Below are positions 18,538 to 28,161 of a stretch of 64,000 nucleotides of DNA, piece by piece (the stretch's first letter is position 1; the number at the start of each line of letters is the position of its first letter). The stretch is from contig PNNF01000001.1 in assembly GCA_013824085.1 (NCBI GenBank), forward strand, positions 62,001 to 126,000. Reading direction: 5' to 3'. Below the pieces are notes generated by a model. It ran no database searches and was not told the DNA's origin. It saw nothing but the letters and a program-made list of their open reading frames with translations. The stretch is from Chlorobiaceae bacterium (lineage in GTDB: Bacteria; Bacteroidota; Ignavibacteria; Ignavibacteriales; Ignavibacteriaceae). The position numbers and the translations under genes were made by a program.

Positions 18538-20525
18538 AGAAATATACACTTACTAGAATTAATCAAACGGGTTCCATCAGTGCAGCACTTGATGAAGCCC
18601 GTTTTTCTATTAACTACGCTGAGCTACTAAATCCGGCACAGTATGAAGCAGTAAAATCAGTCGATGGAACTTATTTGATAATTGCTGGTGCTGGCACTGG
18701 AAAAACTCGAACATTAGTCTATCGTGTTGCAAGATTAATAGAACTTGGTTATGATCCTCAATCTATTTTACTTCTTACTTTCACTCGTAAATCCGCAACG
18801 GAGATGTTGAATCGCGCAAGCTTAATACTTGACAATAGATGTTCAAAAATATTGGGCGGAACGTTTCACTCCTTCGCAAATGTTACTTTAAGAAAATATT
18901 CAAAAGCTGTAGGCCTAGAAAATAATTTTACTATTCTTGACCAAAGTGATAGTGAAGATGTGATTAACTTGATTCGATCACAATCAGGATTAATCTCCAA
19001 AGAAAAAAGATTCCCAAACAAAAGAACTCTCGGAAAAATATTTTCGTTAAATGTTAATACTGAAATTTCAATTAAAGCAATTGTCGAGGATGATTATCCA
19101 CATTTCAGAGATGACTTAGAAGAGATTTTAAAAGTTAGTGCGGCATATAAATCATACAAAAGAAAAAATAATTTACTTGATTATGATGACTTATTAATTT
19201 ACTTGAAAATTTTTCTTCAGGAGTTGTCGCCGGCTGCAAAAAGTTTATTATCGAAATTAAATTTTGTAATGATTGATGAATTTCAAGACACAAATAAACT
19301 TCAGAATGATATTGTAAAAGGTTTGACGCAGCTAAATAATAACTTGATGGTTGTTGGTGATGATTCGCAATCTATCTATGCATTTCGCGGAGCAAATTTT
19401 AAAAACATAATCGACTTCCCTTCTCAATTCAGCAATGTAAAAATTATTACGCTTGAAGAGAACTTTAGAAGCACTCAACCAATATTAAATTTTGCAAATC
19501 GAATTGTTGATGCATCATTAGAAAAATTTCCAAAGAATTTATTCACACATAAAAAAAGTTCTAACGTTCCGATGATAGTTGCAGCGTTAACAGAAAATTT
19601 ACAATCAAAATTTGTTGTTGATAAAATTCTTGAATTACGAGAAGAAGGAATTCCACTTAAAGAAATTTGTGTTCTCTTTCGTTCCTCATTTTTTTCTTTT
19701 GATCTTGAAATTGAATTATCAAAGGCAAACTTACCATTTCAAAAATTTGGTGGAATGAAGTTCGTTGAAACTGCACACGTTAAAGATGTCCTTGCTTTCT
19801 TACGGATAATTTTTAACAACAAAGATCTTGTTAGTTGGTTTAGAGTCTTGTTACTGCACGAAGGAATTGGACAAAAATCTGCACAAAAAATAATAGATGA
19901 AATTTCTGAAAACCAAATTGACATAAAACAGAATCCTGAAGGACTCAAAACAAAAAAGATATTTTCAAAAGTCTCCGCTCTTTTTGAGTTGCTTCATTCG
20001 TTGCAAAGTATAAATGAAACTCCAACAGAGAAAGCACAAAAAATTATTGAATACTACTCTCCTATCTTTCAAGAAAAATTTGATGATTACAATAAACGAA
20101 AAAAAGATTTAGATATTTTCCTAAACATTACGGAAAAATATCGTTCTCTTGAGAGTTTAATTTCTGATATGTCAATTGATCCACCAATTGATAGCTTTGT
20201 GGATTTAGGCGATGAGAGTAGCGAGGACGAGTTTGTAACATTATCGACAATTCATTCAGCAAAAGGATTAGAATGGCATTCTGTCTTCGTTATACACGCT
20301 CTGGATGGATATTTTCCGAGCAATAGATCAGCATACAAGATTGAAACATTAGAAGAAGAAAGACGGCTAATGTATGTTGCTGTTACGAGAGCGAAAAATA
20401 ATTTGATGATATCTTACCCAATGAATATTTATGATAGAGAGACGGGCACAACACTTTCAAAGCCTTCAAGATTTATAAGCGATGTCACGGGAGATTTAGC
20501 TGAAGGTTATCTTTTAGAAGAATAA
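18534..20525 (+). CDS. UvrD/PcrA-type superfamily 1 DNA helicase
   Basis: The 663-residue ATP-dependent 3'-5' helicase shows the SF1A motifs in order: Q-motif LNPAQYEAV near residue 33, Walker A GAGTGKTRTLVYR near 52, DEFQDT near 248, GDDSQSIYAFRGAN near 278, STIHSAKGLEWHSVF near 580 and MYVAVTRAKNNL near 620. It is somewhat shorter than PcrA. The start is a TTG that overlaps the previous stop (TTGA); no ATG lies between it and the Q-motif. Roles in repair or replication restart are expected from the family. Confidence 0.92.
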   Translation: MKKYTLTRINQTGSISAALDEARFSINYAELLNPAQYEAVKSVDGTYLIIAGAGTGKTRTLVYRVARLIELGYDPQSILLLTFTRKSATEMLNRASLILDNRCSKILGGTFHSFANVTLRKYSKAVGLENNFTILDQSDSEDVINLIRSQSGLISKEKRFPNKRTLGKIFSLNVNTEISIKAIVEDDYPHFRDDLEEILKVSAAYKSYKRKNNLLDYDDLLIYLKIFLQELSPAAKSLLSKLNFVMIDEFQDTNKLQNDIVKGLTQLNNNLMVVGDDSQSIYAFRGANFKNIIDFPSQFSNVKIITLEENFRSTQPILNFANRIVDASLEKFPKNLFTHKKSSNVPMIVAALTENLQSKFVVDKILELREEGIPLKEICVLFRSSFFSFDLEIELSKANLPFQKFGGMKFVETAHVKDVLAFLRIIFNNKDLVSWFRVLLLHEGIGQKSAQKIIDEISENQIDIKQNPEGLKTKKIFSKVSALFELLHSLQSINETPTEKAQKIIEYYSPIFQEKFDDYNKRKKDLDIFLNITEKYRSLESLISDMSIDPPIDSFVDLGDESSEDEFVTLSTIHSAKGLEWHSVFVIHALDGYFPSNRSAYKIETLEEERRLMYVAVTRAKNNLMISYPMNIYDRETGTTLSKPSRFISDVTGDLAEGYLLEE

Positions 20526-20555
20526 AAAAAAGCCCAACCATTTCTGATTGGGCTT
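20524..20555 (-). terminator. Intrinsic terminator of the beta-helix protein gene
   Basis: AAGCCCAA (20530-20537) pairs with TTGGGCTT (20548-20555) around a 10-base loop. On the minus strand the stem is followed by a T-run (complement of A at 20524-20530). It lies 25 bases after the beta-helix stop. The plus strand has no T-run after the stem, so it does not obviously serve the helicase gene that ends at 20525. Confidence 0.88.
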
Positions 20556-20579
20556 GAAGAAAAACGAACTAATCTTTTC

Positions 20580-23500
20580 TTACTTAATTAACATCATTCT
20601 CTTAACATTTACGAATTGTTTTCCAGAAGCTTTTTCTGTAGCAATCATTCTGTAAATATACACTCCAGAAGAAAGTCTTAAGCTTGAGGCAGAAATATCA
20701 ACTACGTAGAAACCAGTTTTCAATTCAGTGTTTACTAAGTCAGCAACTTTTTCGCCGCTGATAGAATACAATTCAATTTTTACACTGGCATCATTAGGAA
20801 TTTGATACTCAATTCGAGTTGTTGGGTTAAAAGGATTCGGATAATTTTGAGCAAGCGCAAATTCTTTAGGTGTAAAATCTACATCAACATTTATAATGTT
20901 TGAGTATTCATAAGCACCACCAAAATCTATTTGTCTTAATCGATATTCAATTCTTCCTTTGTGAGTTATTCCCTTGAAATTATCTGTATAGGAATAACTT
21001 GTAGGAGATAGAACTGTTCCTTTACCTTCTACGAATGCGATTTTTTCCCATTCGCCATTCATTAATCTTTCAATTTCAAATCCTTGATTATTTTTCTCAG
21101 TCGCTGTAACCCAAGTCAAATTAACAGTTTGCTTATCAGTAGTAGCTGCAAACGAAGTTAACTCAACTGGAATAAGAGAAAGAATAACTGTTTGATTTGA
21201 ATATCCAGAATTTACAAATGGATTTATTGCTCGAACTCTGTAAGTGTACTGAGTGAAAAGCGCAATGCTTGTATCAGCATAAGTTTGAGTGTTAGGAGGC
21301 ACTGTTGCAACTACCACATATGCATTAGGGCTAACAATATCTCCTAGCTTTCTTTGAATCTCAAAACCCGTTTCATTATTTGAGTTGTCTCTCCAAAGTA
21401 AATTGATGTGTCTTAGTCCAGCATTAAGTGCTATTAAAGTATCAGGATCGCTTGGCGCTCCGCTATAGATAGCAAAATCTGAAAAATTCAGTAAGCCAGT
21501 TGCTGTTATGGTTTTGTTTACAGTGTTAACAGAACTTATAATATTTCCACTCCAAACACCAGCATCACGTTTACCAACTCGTAATTGATTTTCAACAGCT
21601 GCACCAAGTGAATTTGTTTGATAATTAAAAGTAATACTATAAGTGAATCCAGATCCACCGGTAGCATTTACAATCCAGTAATGGTTTCCAAATTGGAATC
21701 CAGAAGGTGCTGAAGGAGGATTAGTACCTGAAACTAATTGGAATGTTACAGCAGTTGGCACAACTCCACCACTTCCCCAAGTAATTGAACCTAATGTTCT
21801 ACCAAGGTGAGTAAATGTTTGTGTACCACTTGCAACAGGAGCACCACTTGGAGTTGCATTAGGAGCTGCAGCAGTAGGCGTAAATTCAAATGCGCCAATA
21901 TCCGTAGCACCATTTGCTATTGTTGAACTTCTTGTATTGCCCAAGAAATCTACAGTAACATCCGCAAGAGGTAAACCATTTCCGTTCAAGGTCCAGGCAT
22001 CTACACTTGCAATATTTGGAGCTAAATTTGTGTTAGATGTATACCCTGGATTAGCAGAAACAGAATTCGCATCTCTTCCAGTATTTGCTTGCCAATCTGC
22101 AAATGTAAGCCTATTTGCACTACTAGCATACCCAATTACACCTTGAGTACCAGTTACAAACAAATTATTATAATCTGAAAGTCGGATTGCAGAATTAGGT
22201 CTGAATAAGAAGATTGCATAACTTCTTCCTGCTGCTGAAGTCATAGTCAAATTGTTTGTGATTGAATTGTTTAACAATTCGATATTGTTAATTGAAGTCC
22301 CACTAGTGAGAGTAATTCCACCAACAACTGGATGTGTAATTAATTGCCCAGCAGTTCCTGTAGTTCCATCAATATTGCCAAACAGGTTTATACTGTTGTT
22401 ATAAATTCTATACCCGCCGCCTTCTGTAATATAGATACCGTGAGGATTCCACACAAACCCATTATCACCAACTGATTGTATATCAGCAATCACATTGTTG
22501 GAAATTGTGATATTAGAATTCGCCATAAATGCAGTTAATCTAATACCAAAAGCACCAAATCCATTGGCTCCAGTACCAGTTTGTTTTATATCTGTAATTC
22601 GGTTTCTAGTAATGGTTCCATTTTGTGCATCTACACCACCAGCAACTACTCCAACAACTATTCCTGCAGTAGAAGACGTTGCACTTCTTAATAAGCCGGT
22701 TATCGTATTATTTTCAACTCTAAACCCATTCGTACTGAAAATATTTACACCAGCATTTTGAAGTTTTAATGTATCAACACCTGAGCCAAAGAAATTATTA
22801 CTTACAGTAATGTTTCTAACGTTATTTTGACTTTGAAATCCAAAGTTCGATTTTCTAACTATATTATTATCGAATAAACCATTTACTGAGTTATCATAAA
22901 CAACGCCAAATGAACTAGTAGTTCTTGAATTTCCTTCAATAATTGTATTTCGAATTACTACATTATCTGCTGTAGCAACAAATAGTAATCCACCAGTTAA
23001 TAAATTTGTAATCGTTAAATTTCTTGAAGTTCCCGTACCAGTATTAGACCCTTGAATTATTACATTTGCAGTTTGAACAACCAAACAAGCATTAACAGTA
23101 TTAAACTGTATTCGAGGGTTTAAGTTTGTAGCTGGACGAATAGTCAAAGTATTTACAGTTGAAGTCGGGAAAGCTAAATTTCCGCTAATTTGCATCTGTC
23201 CACTTACATGACCAGCTTCGTTATATAATGAATCTACAAGTAAGAAAGTAACTGGTCCGCTTACACCACGATTATTAAATTCGGTAACTGCTGCAGTAAG
23301 TGTTAAATACACTCCCATAATATTTGAAGGCAAACCGAATTGCTCTCTTTGTTGATCATTCAAATAAATATAATCAGGTCCTTCATATTCTCTTCCATTT
23401 TCAAAAATCTTTGTGATTGATTTAGGAGTAAAACTATTATCAACAATTGATTCAATTGGTGAAAAAATACTCGGATCATTTTTAACAATTGAATTTATAT

Positions 23501-26471
23501 CACCTGAATATTCTGAATTTGAAGTTGTAATACTTTCATCAAATGTAGCATTTTCTGGAAGAGTAATAACTCTTGCTTCTAAGTTTTTACCTAAAACAGT
23601 CTTAAATAGAGTTAGCCCAACTGTATAGGTTCCGCTAAGAGCAGAATTCTGAATAATATATTGTAAAGGAACAGTTGGAGCAGTTGTACCTGGAGGATTT
23701 AAACCAGCACCACCAAATGGGAAAGTTCCACCATTTCCTAAGAGATCTTGCGCCGCAAGATAATATTGAATCGTATCACCAACAGCAGCAAAACCACTTG
23801 ATAAGCTTGAATAAGTAATATTGAAAGTAAATATATTACCATTCACAATTGGAGTAGCAGCAGCATAAGAAACTTCATTTCTTTTCTTGAAATAGATTCT
23901 CGGAGCATTTATTCCTAATGCAACGCCACTTCTATCTGTTATAGTAACATCTACTGTTCTTCCAGCTAGAGAATGATCATTTACTAATTGCGTGAAAGAG
24001 AATAGAGGGGCTTCAGTATCTGCAGGAGTAATACCAGCAAATTCTTGCGCACCAAGATCTGGAGTTGTTGTACTTCTCGCAGTACCAAAATAATCTGTTG
24101 CATATCCTGATATTGGTAAGCCACCATTATTTGCAGGATTAGCAATAGTAGTCGAATTTCTTAAATCATATGGTTTAGTTGCCGTATTTATAAATGGAGG
24201 TAAAGCTGAAAAACTGTTTACATCTCTGCCACCACCAATCCTTAATCTATATTGATTAAGAGTTGAGTCAGCATTTGTAACATCAAAGCTAATCAAATTT
24301 TTAGCTGTTGGAGTTCCAGCAAAATATAAGTTGTTATTTGATGTAGGTGCTAAACGAAGCAGATTAGCTGTTGATGAAGCATAAATCACTGAAGCTCTTG
24401 AAACTCCGGAACCAACTCCCATTAGATTTACAAAAATATTATTTCTTACATCAGCAGTTGATACTCCAAAGTTCGTTAATACAAGAACTGCAGAGTGATG
24501 TGTAGCAGCGGTAACTAATGTATCAAGATAAACTGTATTATAGTAAACATTAAACCGTGATGCTTGTTGTAAATCAATACCTCTTACACCAGGAGCTGCT
24601 GTCGATCTAGGAGCTTGAATATTACTGATAAAATTATTGAAAATATTTATTGTTCCAATCGTATTAGCCGCAGGACTAACACTTATTCCTCTGACCGTAC
24701 CAGTAGAACTAGTATTAGTCATTATATTATTTATAATGTTATCATGAATATTAATTGTGGAACCACTTAAAAAATTATTTACAAAAATACCAAATGCACT
24801 CGCAGTTGTAACGCCTGCACCAGAATTTAATATTCCTGAAATATTTAATGAACGGAAATTGAAAGTACCACTATTCAATGCTGTACTTGAAACACCAGTC
24901 CAAATTGCATAAACTTGCTGTGTTGTAGTACCAATATTTGTAATATTTTGAATATCAGTTCTCTCTATAGTCAGGTCAGAAGCAGCATCAACTTCAATTA
25001 CTCTTACATCTCTTGCATTTGAATTTAGGCTGACGTTTCCAATAAAACTTCTATTTGTTCCTGTAGCTGAGATAATATTTCCTCTTTCAGGAATATTTGT
25101 TGAGAAACCAAAAAATCTTATTGCATTAGCAAAAAAATCTTGAATATTTAAATTTAAAAGCCTGTTCCAACTATTTGTATGAGTTGAATCATTTGTTGCA
25201 CCATTAGTTCCAAACCTAATTCCTGTTGCACCTGCATTCAAAATACCAGTTTGTGCATTCATATCTATCGTTAGATTATTCAGAGTATTAAAACGAGAAC
25301 CAGCTAAAATAGATCCTTGAATGTTTGAGACAACAGAGTTAGTAACCAAAACTCCCATTTCAAATTTTGTAATTGCTGTTGAGTTTAATGGATTATCTGT
25401 TATATTAAATCCATTGATTGTTACAAATTGTGAGCCTTCTAATTTAATGATTGGGTCACCCGCAGTTGAACCAGGGCCTGTTGTAGAGCTACTTCCATTG
25501 AGTGGAGATAAGGTCACACTGGCACCTGCTTCGGGTTGTATCGTTATTGTATTTGTTGAAGAGGTCCCAGCAACGTTAATTAAATGTAAAATATCATCGT
25601 AACTACCAGCACGAACATTTATTGTGACAGGACCATTAACACCATTAACATTTAAGGCCAGAGCTGCTTGTGAAAAATTTGTCCAAGTTGGGTTAGTACC
25701 ACCAATCGTGTAGGCTCCAGCAGCAATTCTTGAAGGAGTTACTGGAGAAAAAGCTAAAATTGTTCCACTATCAGGTGCAGCGGCAACTGCTCCAAATTCA
25801 TAGCCCATAGATACTTGATAATTTCTTGCACCTGCTATTCCACCTAAATTAACACTCATCATAAATCCAGTTGCCTGAAGAGCGGTAATAATTGTAGTAT
25901 TTGCATTTAGACCTATTGATGCTGGTGAGGTAGGTAAACTACCAGAAACAATTCCACCATAAACCAACTCAATTCTACCAGTTGCTTGATGTAACCTGAC
26001 TTGAAAGTTTGAATTAGTTGTTGCTGTTGCAGACCATCGAACGTTTCTCCATTCGACAGTTAAGACTCGACTCCCAGCTGCTCCAGTTAAAGCATAAGTA
26101 ATACTTCTTAGTGAATCTGGTGCTGCGGCTGATAAGTCATCCCACAAAGGAGCAATAACATTTCTTTGCAATCCCCAGAGTGCATTCGTAGCCACAGAAC
26201 TTGTAAGGGTAGAATTCCCCAATACTATAAAACCATTTGTAGAGACTTGAAAAGAATCGAATGGTGCTCCATTGTAAGTGAAAGAAAATCCAATGGGAGT
26301 TGAAGTCGAATAATTGTCATTAATGTTTCCTACGACCACCCAATTAAATTGCGTTCCGCCGCTAACAGGAACATAAGCATTTCCAGTAGAAGTCGAAAAA
26401 TTATAATTTAATTGTGCGTTTAAGGTAAGAGAAATAAGAACGAGTAAAACGAGTGTAAAGAGTTTTCTCAT
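20580..26471 (-). CDS. Giant secreted right-handed beta-helix protein with T9SS type-A sorting domain
   Basis: The 1963-residue protein has a signal peptide (MRKLFTLVLLVLISLTLNAQ) and a C-terminal sorting domain (QNYPNPFNPTTRIEYQIP, then LSSGVYIYRMIATEK and a terminal KRMMLIK), so it should cross the outer membrane by T9SS and be anchored or released. Two Asn/Thr/Ile-rich parallel beta-helix blocks occupy about residues 265-820 and 1085-1570. Each ends with a similar closing motif (DYFGTARSTTTPDLGAQEF and DFLGNTRSSTIANGATDIG). An Ig-like linker lies between them and a fibronectin-III-like domain at about 1690-1790. Cysteine is almost absent. Ligand or substrate is unknown; adhesion or polysaccharide binding or cleavage are possible. 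Confidence 0.88.
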   Translation of the reverse strand: MRKLFTLVLLVLISLTLNAQLNYNFSTSTGNAYVPVSGGTQFNWVVVGNINDNYSTSTPIGFSFTYNGAPFDSFQVSTNGFIVLGNSTLTSSVATNALWGLQRNVIAPLWDDLSAAAPDSLRSITYALTGAAGSRVLTVEWRNVRWSATATTNSNFQVRLHQATGRIELVYGGIVSGSLPTSPASIGLNANTTIITALQATGFMMSVNLGGIAGARNYQVSMGYEFGAVAAAPDSGTILAFSPVTPSRIAAGAYTIGGTNPTWTNFSQAALALNVNGVNGPVTINVRAGSYDDILHLINVAGTSSTNTITIQPEAGASVTLSPLNGSSSTTGPGSTAGDPIIKLEGSQFVTINGFNITDNPLNSTAITKFEMGVLVTNSVVSNIQGSILAGSRFNTLNNLTIDMNAQTGILNAGATGIRFGTNGATNDSTHTNSWNRLLNLNIQDFFANAIRFFGFSTNIPERGNIISATGTNRSFIGNVSLNSNARDVRVIEVDAASDLTIERTDIQNITNIGTTTQQVYAIWTGVSSTALNSGTFNFRSLNISGILNSGAGVTTASAFGIFVNNFLSGSTINIHDNIINNIMTNTSSTGTVRGISVSPAANTIGTINIFNNFISNIQAPRSTAAPGVRGIDLQQASRFNVYYNTVYLDTLVTAATHHSAVLVLTNFGVSTADVRNNIFVNLMGVGSGVSRASVIYASSTANLLRLAPTSNNNLYFAGTPTAKNLISFDVTNADSTLNQYRLRIGGGRDVNSFSALPPFINTATKPYDLRNSTTIANPANNGGLPISGYATDYFGTARSTTTPDLGAQEFAGITPADTEAPLFSFTQLVNDHSLAGRTVDVTITDRSGVALGINAPRIYFKKRNEVSYAAATPIVNGNIFTFNITYSSLSSGFAAVGDTIQYYLAAQDLLGNGGTFPFGGAGLNPPGTTAPTVPLQYIIQNSALSGTYTVGLTLFKTVLGKNLEARVITLPENATFDESITTSNSEYSGDINSIVKNDPSIFSPIESIVDNSFTPKSITKIFENGREYEGPDYIYLNDQQREQFGLPSNIMGVYLTLTAAVTEFNNRGVSGPVTFLLVDSLYNEAGHVSGQMQISGNLAFPTSTVNTLTIRPATNLNPRIQFNTVNACLVVQTANVIIQGSNTGTGTSRNLTITNLLTGGLLFVATADNVVIRNTIIEGNSRTTSSFGVVYDNSVNGLFDNNIVRKSNFGFQSQNNVRNITVSNNFFGSGVDTLKLQNAGVNIFSTNGFRVENNTITGLLRSATSSTAGIVVGVVAGGVDAQNGTITRNRITDIKQTGTGANGFGAFGIRLTAFMANSNITISNNVIADIQSVGDNGFVWNPHGIYITEGGGYRIYNNSINLFGNIDGTTGTAGQLITHPVVGGITLTSGTSINNIELLNNSITNNLTMTSAAGRSYAIFLFRPNSAIRLSDYNNLFVTGTQGVIGYASSANRLTFADWQANTGRDANSVSANPGYTSNTNLAPNIASVDAWTLNGNGLPLADVTVDFLGNTRSSTIANGATDIGAFEFTPTAAAPNATPSGAPVASGTQTFTHLGRTLGSITWGSGGVVPTAVTFQLVSGTNPPSAPSGFQFGNHYWIVNATGGSGFTYSITFNYQTNSLGAAVENQLRVGKRDAGVWSGNIISSVNTVNKTITATGLLNFSDFAIYSGAPSDPDTLIALNAGLRHINLLWRDNSNNETGFEIQRKLGDIVSPNAYVVVATVPPNTQTYADTSIALFTQYTYRVRAINPFVNSGYSNQTVILSLIPVELTSFAATTDKQTVNLTWVTATEKNNQGFEIERLMNGEWEKIAFVEGKGTVLSPTSYSYTDNFKGITHKGRIEYRLRQIDFGGAYEYSNIINVDVDFTPKEFALAQNYPNPFNPTTRIEYQIPNDASVKIELYSISGEKVADLVNTELKTGFYVVDISASSLRLSSGVYIYRMIATEKASGKQFVNVKRMMLIK

Positions 26472-26503
26472 AGTGTACCTATTATGATTTGTTAATAAAA
26501 TGG

Positions 26504-26529
26504 AAGGCTCTGAAATAAATCAAAGCCTT
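26504..26529 (-). promoter_or_regulatory. Leader hairpin between the ALDH7 gene and the beta-helix gene
   Basis: AAGGCTCTGA (26504-26513) pairs with TCAAAGCCTT (26520-26529) around a 6-base loop. The single non-Watson-Crick position is a G-U pair in minus-strand RNA but a C-A mismatch in plus-strand RNA, which argues for a function on the minus strand. A -7-like TAATTTTG lies just upstream (26566-26559). The hairpin is therefore either a 5' leader element of the beta-helix gene or a weak terminator of the ALDH7 gene. Confidence 0.5.
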
Positions 26530-26607
26530 TTCAAGAATAATCTTATTAAAATAAAGGACAAAATTAACATAGGAAGAATTTTGATATTTTCAAACAAAAT
26601 CTGAAAC

Positions 26608-28140
26608 TCAAATTTCGAATTTTATTCCTTGAGCCAATGGTAAAGTTGTGCCATAATTTATTGTGTTTGTTTGTCTTCGCATATAACATTTCCAAACATC
26701 TGAACCAGCTTCTCTTCCACCACCAGTTTCTTTTTCACCACCAAATGCTCCTCCAATTTCTGCCCCTGAAGTTCCAATATTTACATTGGCAATTCCACAA
26801 TCAGAGCCCCAAGCCGAAAGGAATGCTTCTGCTTCTCTCAAATTATTTGTAAAGATTGATGATGACAATCCTTGTTTAACACCATTGTTTAATTTTATCG
26901 CCTCATCAATACTACCTGAATATTTCATTATATAAAGAATTGGTGCAAAAGTTTCTTCTTGTACAATTTCATAATGATTTTCAGCTTCAACTAAAGCGGG
27001 CTTTACGTAACAACCTGATTCATAACCTTTCCCTTCTAACAACTCTCCTCCAGTTAAAATTTTCCCACCTTCAGCAACTACTTTTTTCAAAGCGTCTTGA
27101 AAAACTACAACTGTACCTTTATCAATAAGTGGACCGACATGATTTTTTTCATCAAGTGGATTTCCAATTTTTAATGAGTTGTAAGCTTTTATCAAAGAGT
27201 CTTTAATTTTTTCGTACATCGATTCATGAATAATTAATCTTCTCGTTGATGTGCATCTTTGTCCAGCGGTTCCAACTGCACCAAAAACAATTGCAGGAAT
27301 TGCTACTTTTAAGTCAGCATCTGGAGTTAAGATAATCGCATTGTTTCCGCCGAGTTCAAGAATTGCTTTACCAAATCTTTTTGCAATAACTTGACCAGCA
27401 TGTCTTCCGACGTGTGTTGAAGCGGTTACGGAAACCATTGGAATATTTGTATCGTTAATTAACATCTCTCCAATAGTTGAACCTTTACCAATAATAAGAG
27501 TAAAAAGTCCTTCAGGAAGATTATTTTCTTTCAGAACTTGAGCAACAATTTTATGAGTGGCAATTGCAGTCAAAGGAACTTTTGATGATGGTTTCCAGAG
27601 GTTAACATTTCCACAAACTGCTGCAACCATTGCGTTCCAAGCCCACACAGCAACAGGAAAATTGAATGCAGAAATAGTTGCAACAATTCCCAATGGATGA
27701 TATTGTTCATACATTCTGTGCATTGGTCTTTCGGACTGCATCATATTAGCGTAAAGTTGACGAGACAAACCAACAGCAAAGTCACAAATATCAATCATCT
27801 CTTGAACTTCGCCCATTCCTTCTTGCAATGACTTCCCCATCTCGTAAGAAACAAGAGCGCCGAGAGTTGGTTTATTTTCTCTTAACTTAATTCCAATTTG
27901 TCTAACTATCTCACCCCTTTTTGGTGCGGGCACTTTTATCCAGTATTGATATGCCTCAAGTGAGGAGGTAATTATTTTTTTGTAATCTTCCTCAGAAGCT
28001 TGATAAACAGACGCGATGTATTCTCCAGTTGTAGGCGTATAAATTTTTAACTCACCTTGGTCTTCAGTCGTGAACCACTTTTGTCCAGTTGAAGCACCAT
28101 AATTTTTTTTCTCAATCTTTAGTTCATTTAATAGATCCAT
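26608..28140 (-). CDS. ALDH7-type (antiquitin-like) aminoadipate-semialdehyde dehydrogenase
   Basis: The 510-residue aldehyde dehydrogenase matches the ALDH7 group by its N-terminal segment (YGASTGQKW), ISAFNFPVAVWAWN at the cofactor site, LELGGNNAII, and the catalytic cysteine in GTAGQRCTSTRRLI. ALDH7 enzymes oxidise 2-aminoadipate 6-semialdehyde, the equilibrium partner of piperideine-6-carboxylate. A lysine 6-aminotransferase gene, which makes exactly this substrate, lies 2.4 kb away on the opposite strand, which supports the assignment. It starts 22 bases after the anti-sigma gene and may be the last gene of that operon. Confidence 0.9.
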   Translation of the reverse strand: MDLLNELKIEKKNYGASTGQKWFTTEDQGELKIYTPTTGEYIASVYQASEEDYKKIITSSLEAYQYWIKVPAPKRGEIVRQIGIKLRENKPTLGALVSYEMGKSLQEGMGEVQEMIDICDFAVGLSRQLYANMMQSERPMHRMYEQYHPLGIVATISAFNFPVAVWAWNAMVAAVCGNVNLWKPSSKVPLTAIATHKIVAQVLKENNLPEGLFTLIIGKGSTIGEMLINDTNIPMVSVTASTHVGRHAGQVIAKRFGKAILELGGNNAIILTPDADLKVAIPAIVFGAVGTAGQRCTSTRRLIIHESMYEKIKDSLIKAYNSLKIGNPLDEKNHVGPLIDKGTVVVFQDALKKVVAEGGKILTGGELLEGKGYESGCYVKPALVEAENHYEIVQEETFAPILYIMKYSGSIDEAIKLNNGVKQGLSSSIFTNNLREAEAFLSAWGSDCGIANVNIGTSGAEIGGAFGGEKETGGGREAGSDVWKCYMRRQTNTINYGTTLPLAQGIKFEI

Positions 28141-28161
28141 TTTTTCTCCACTAATTTTAAT

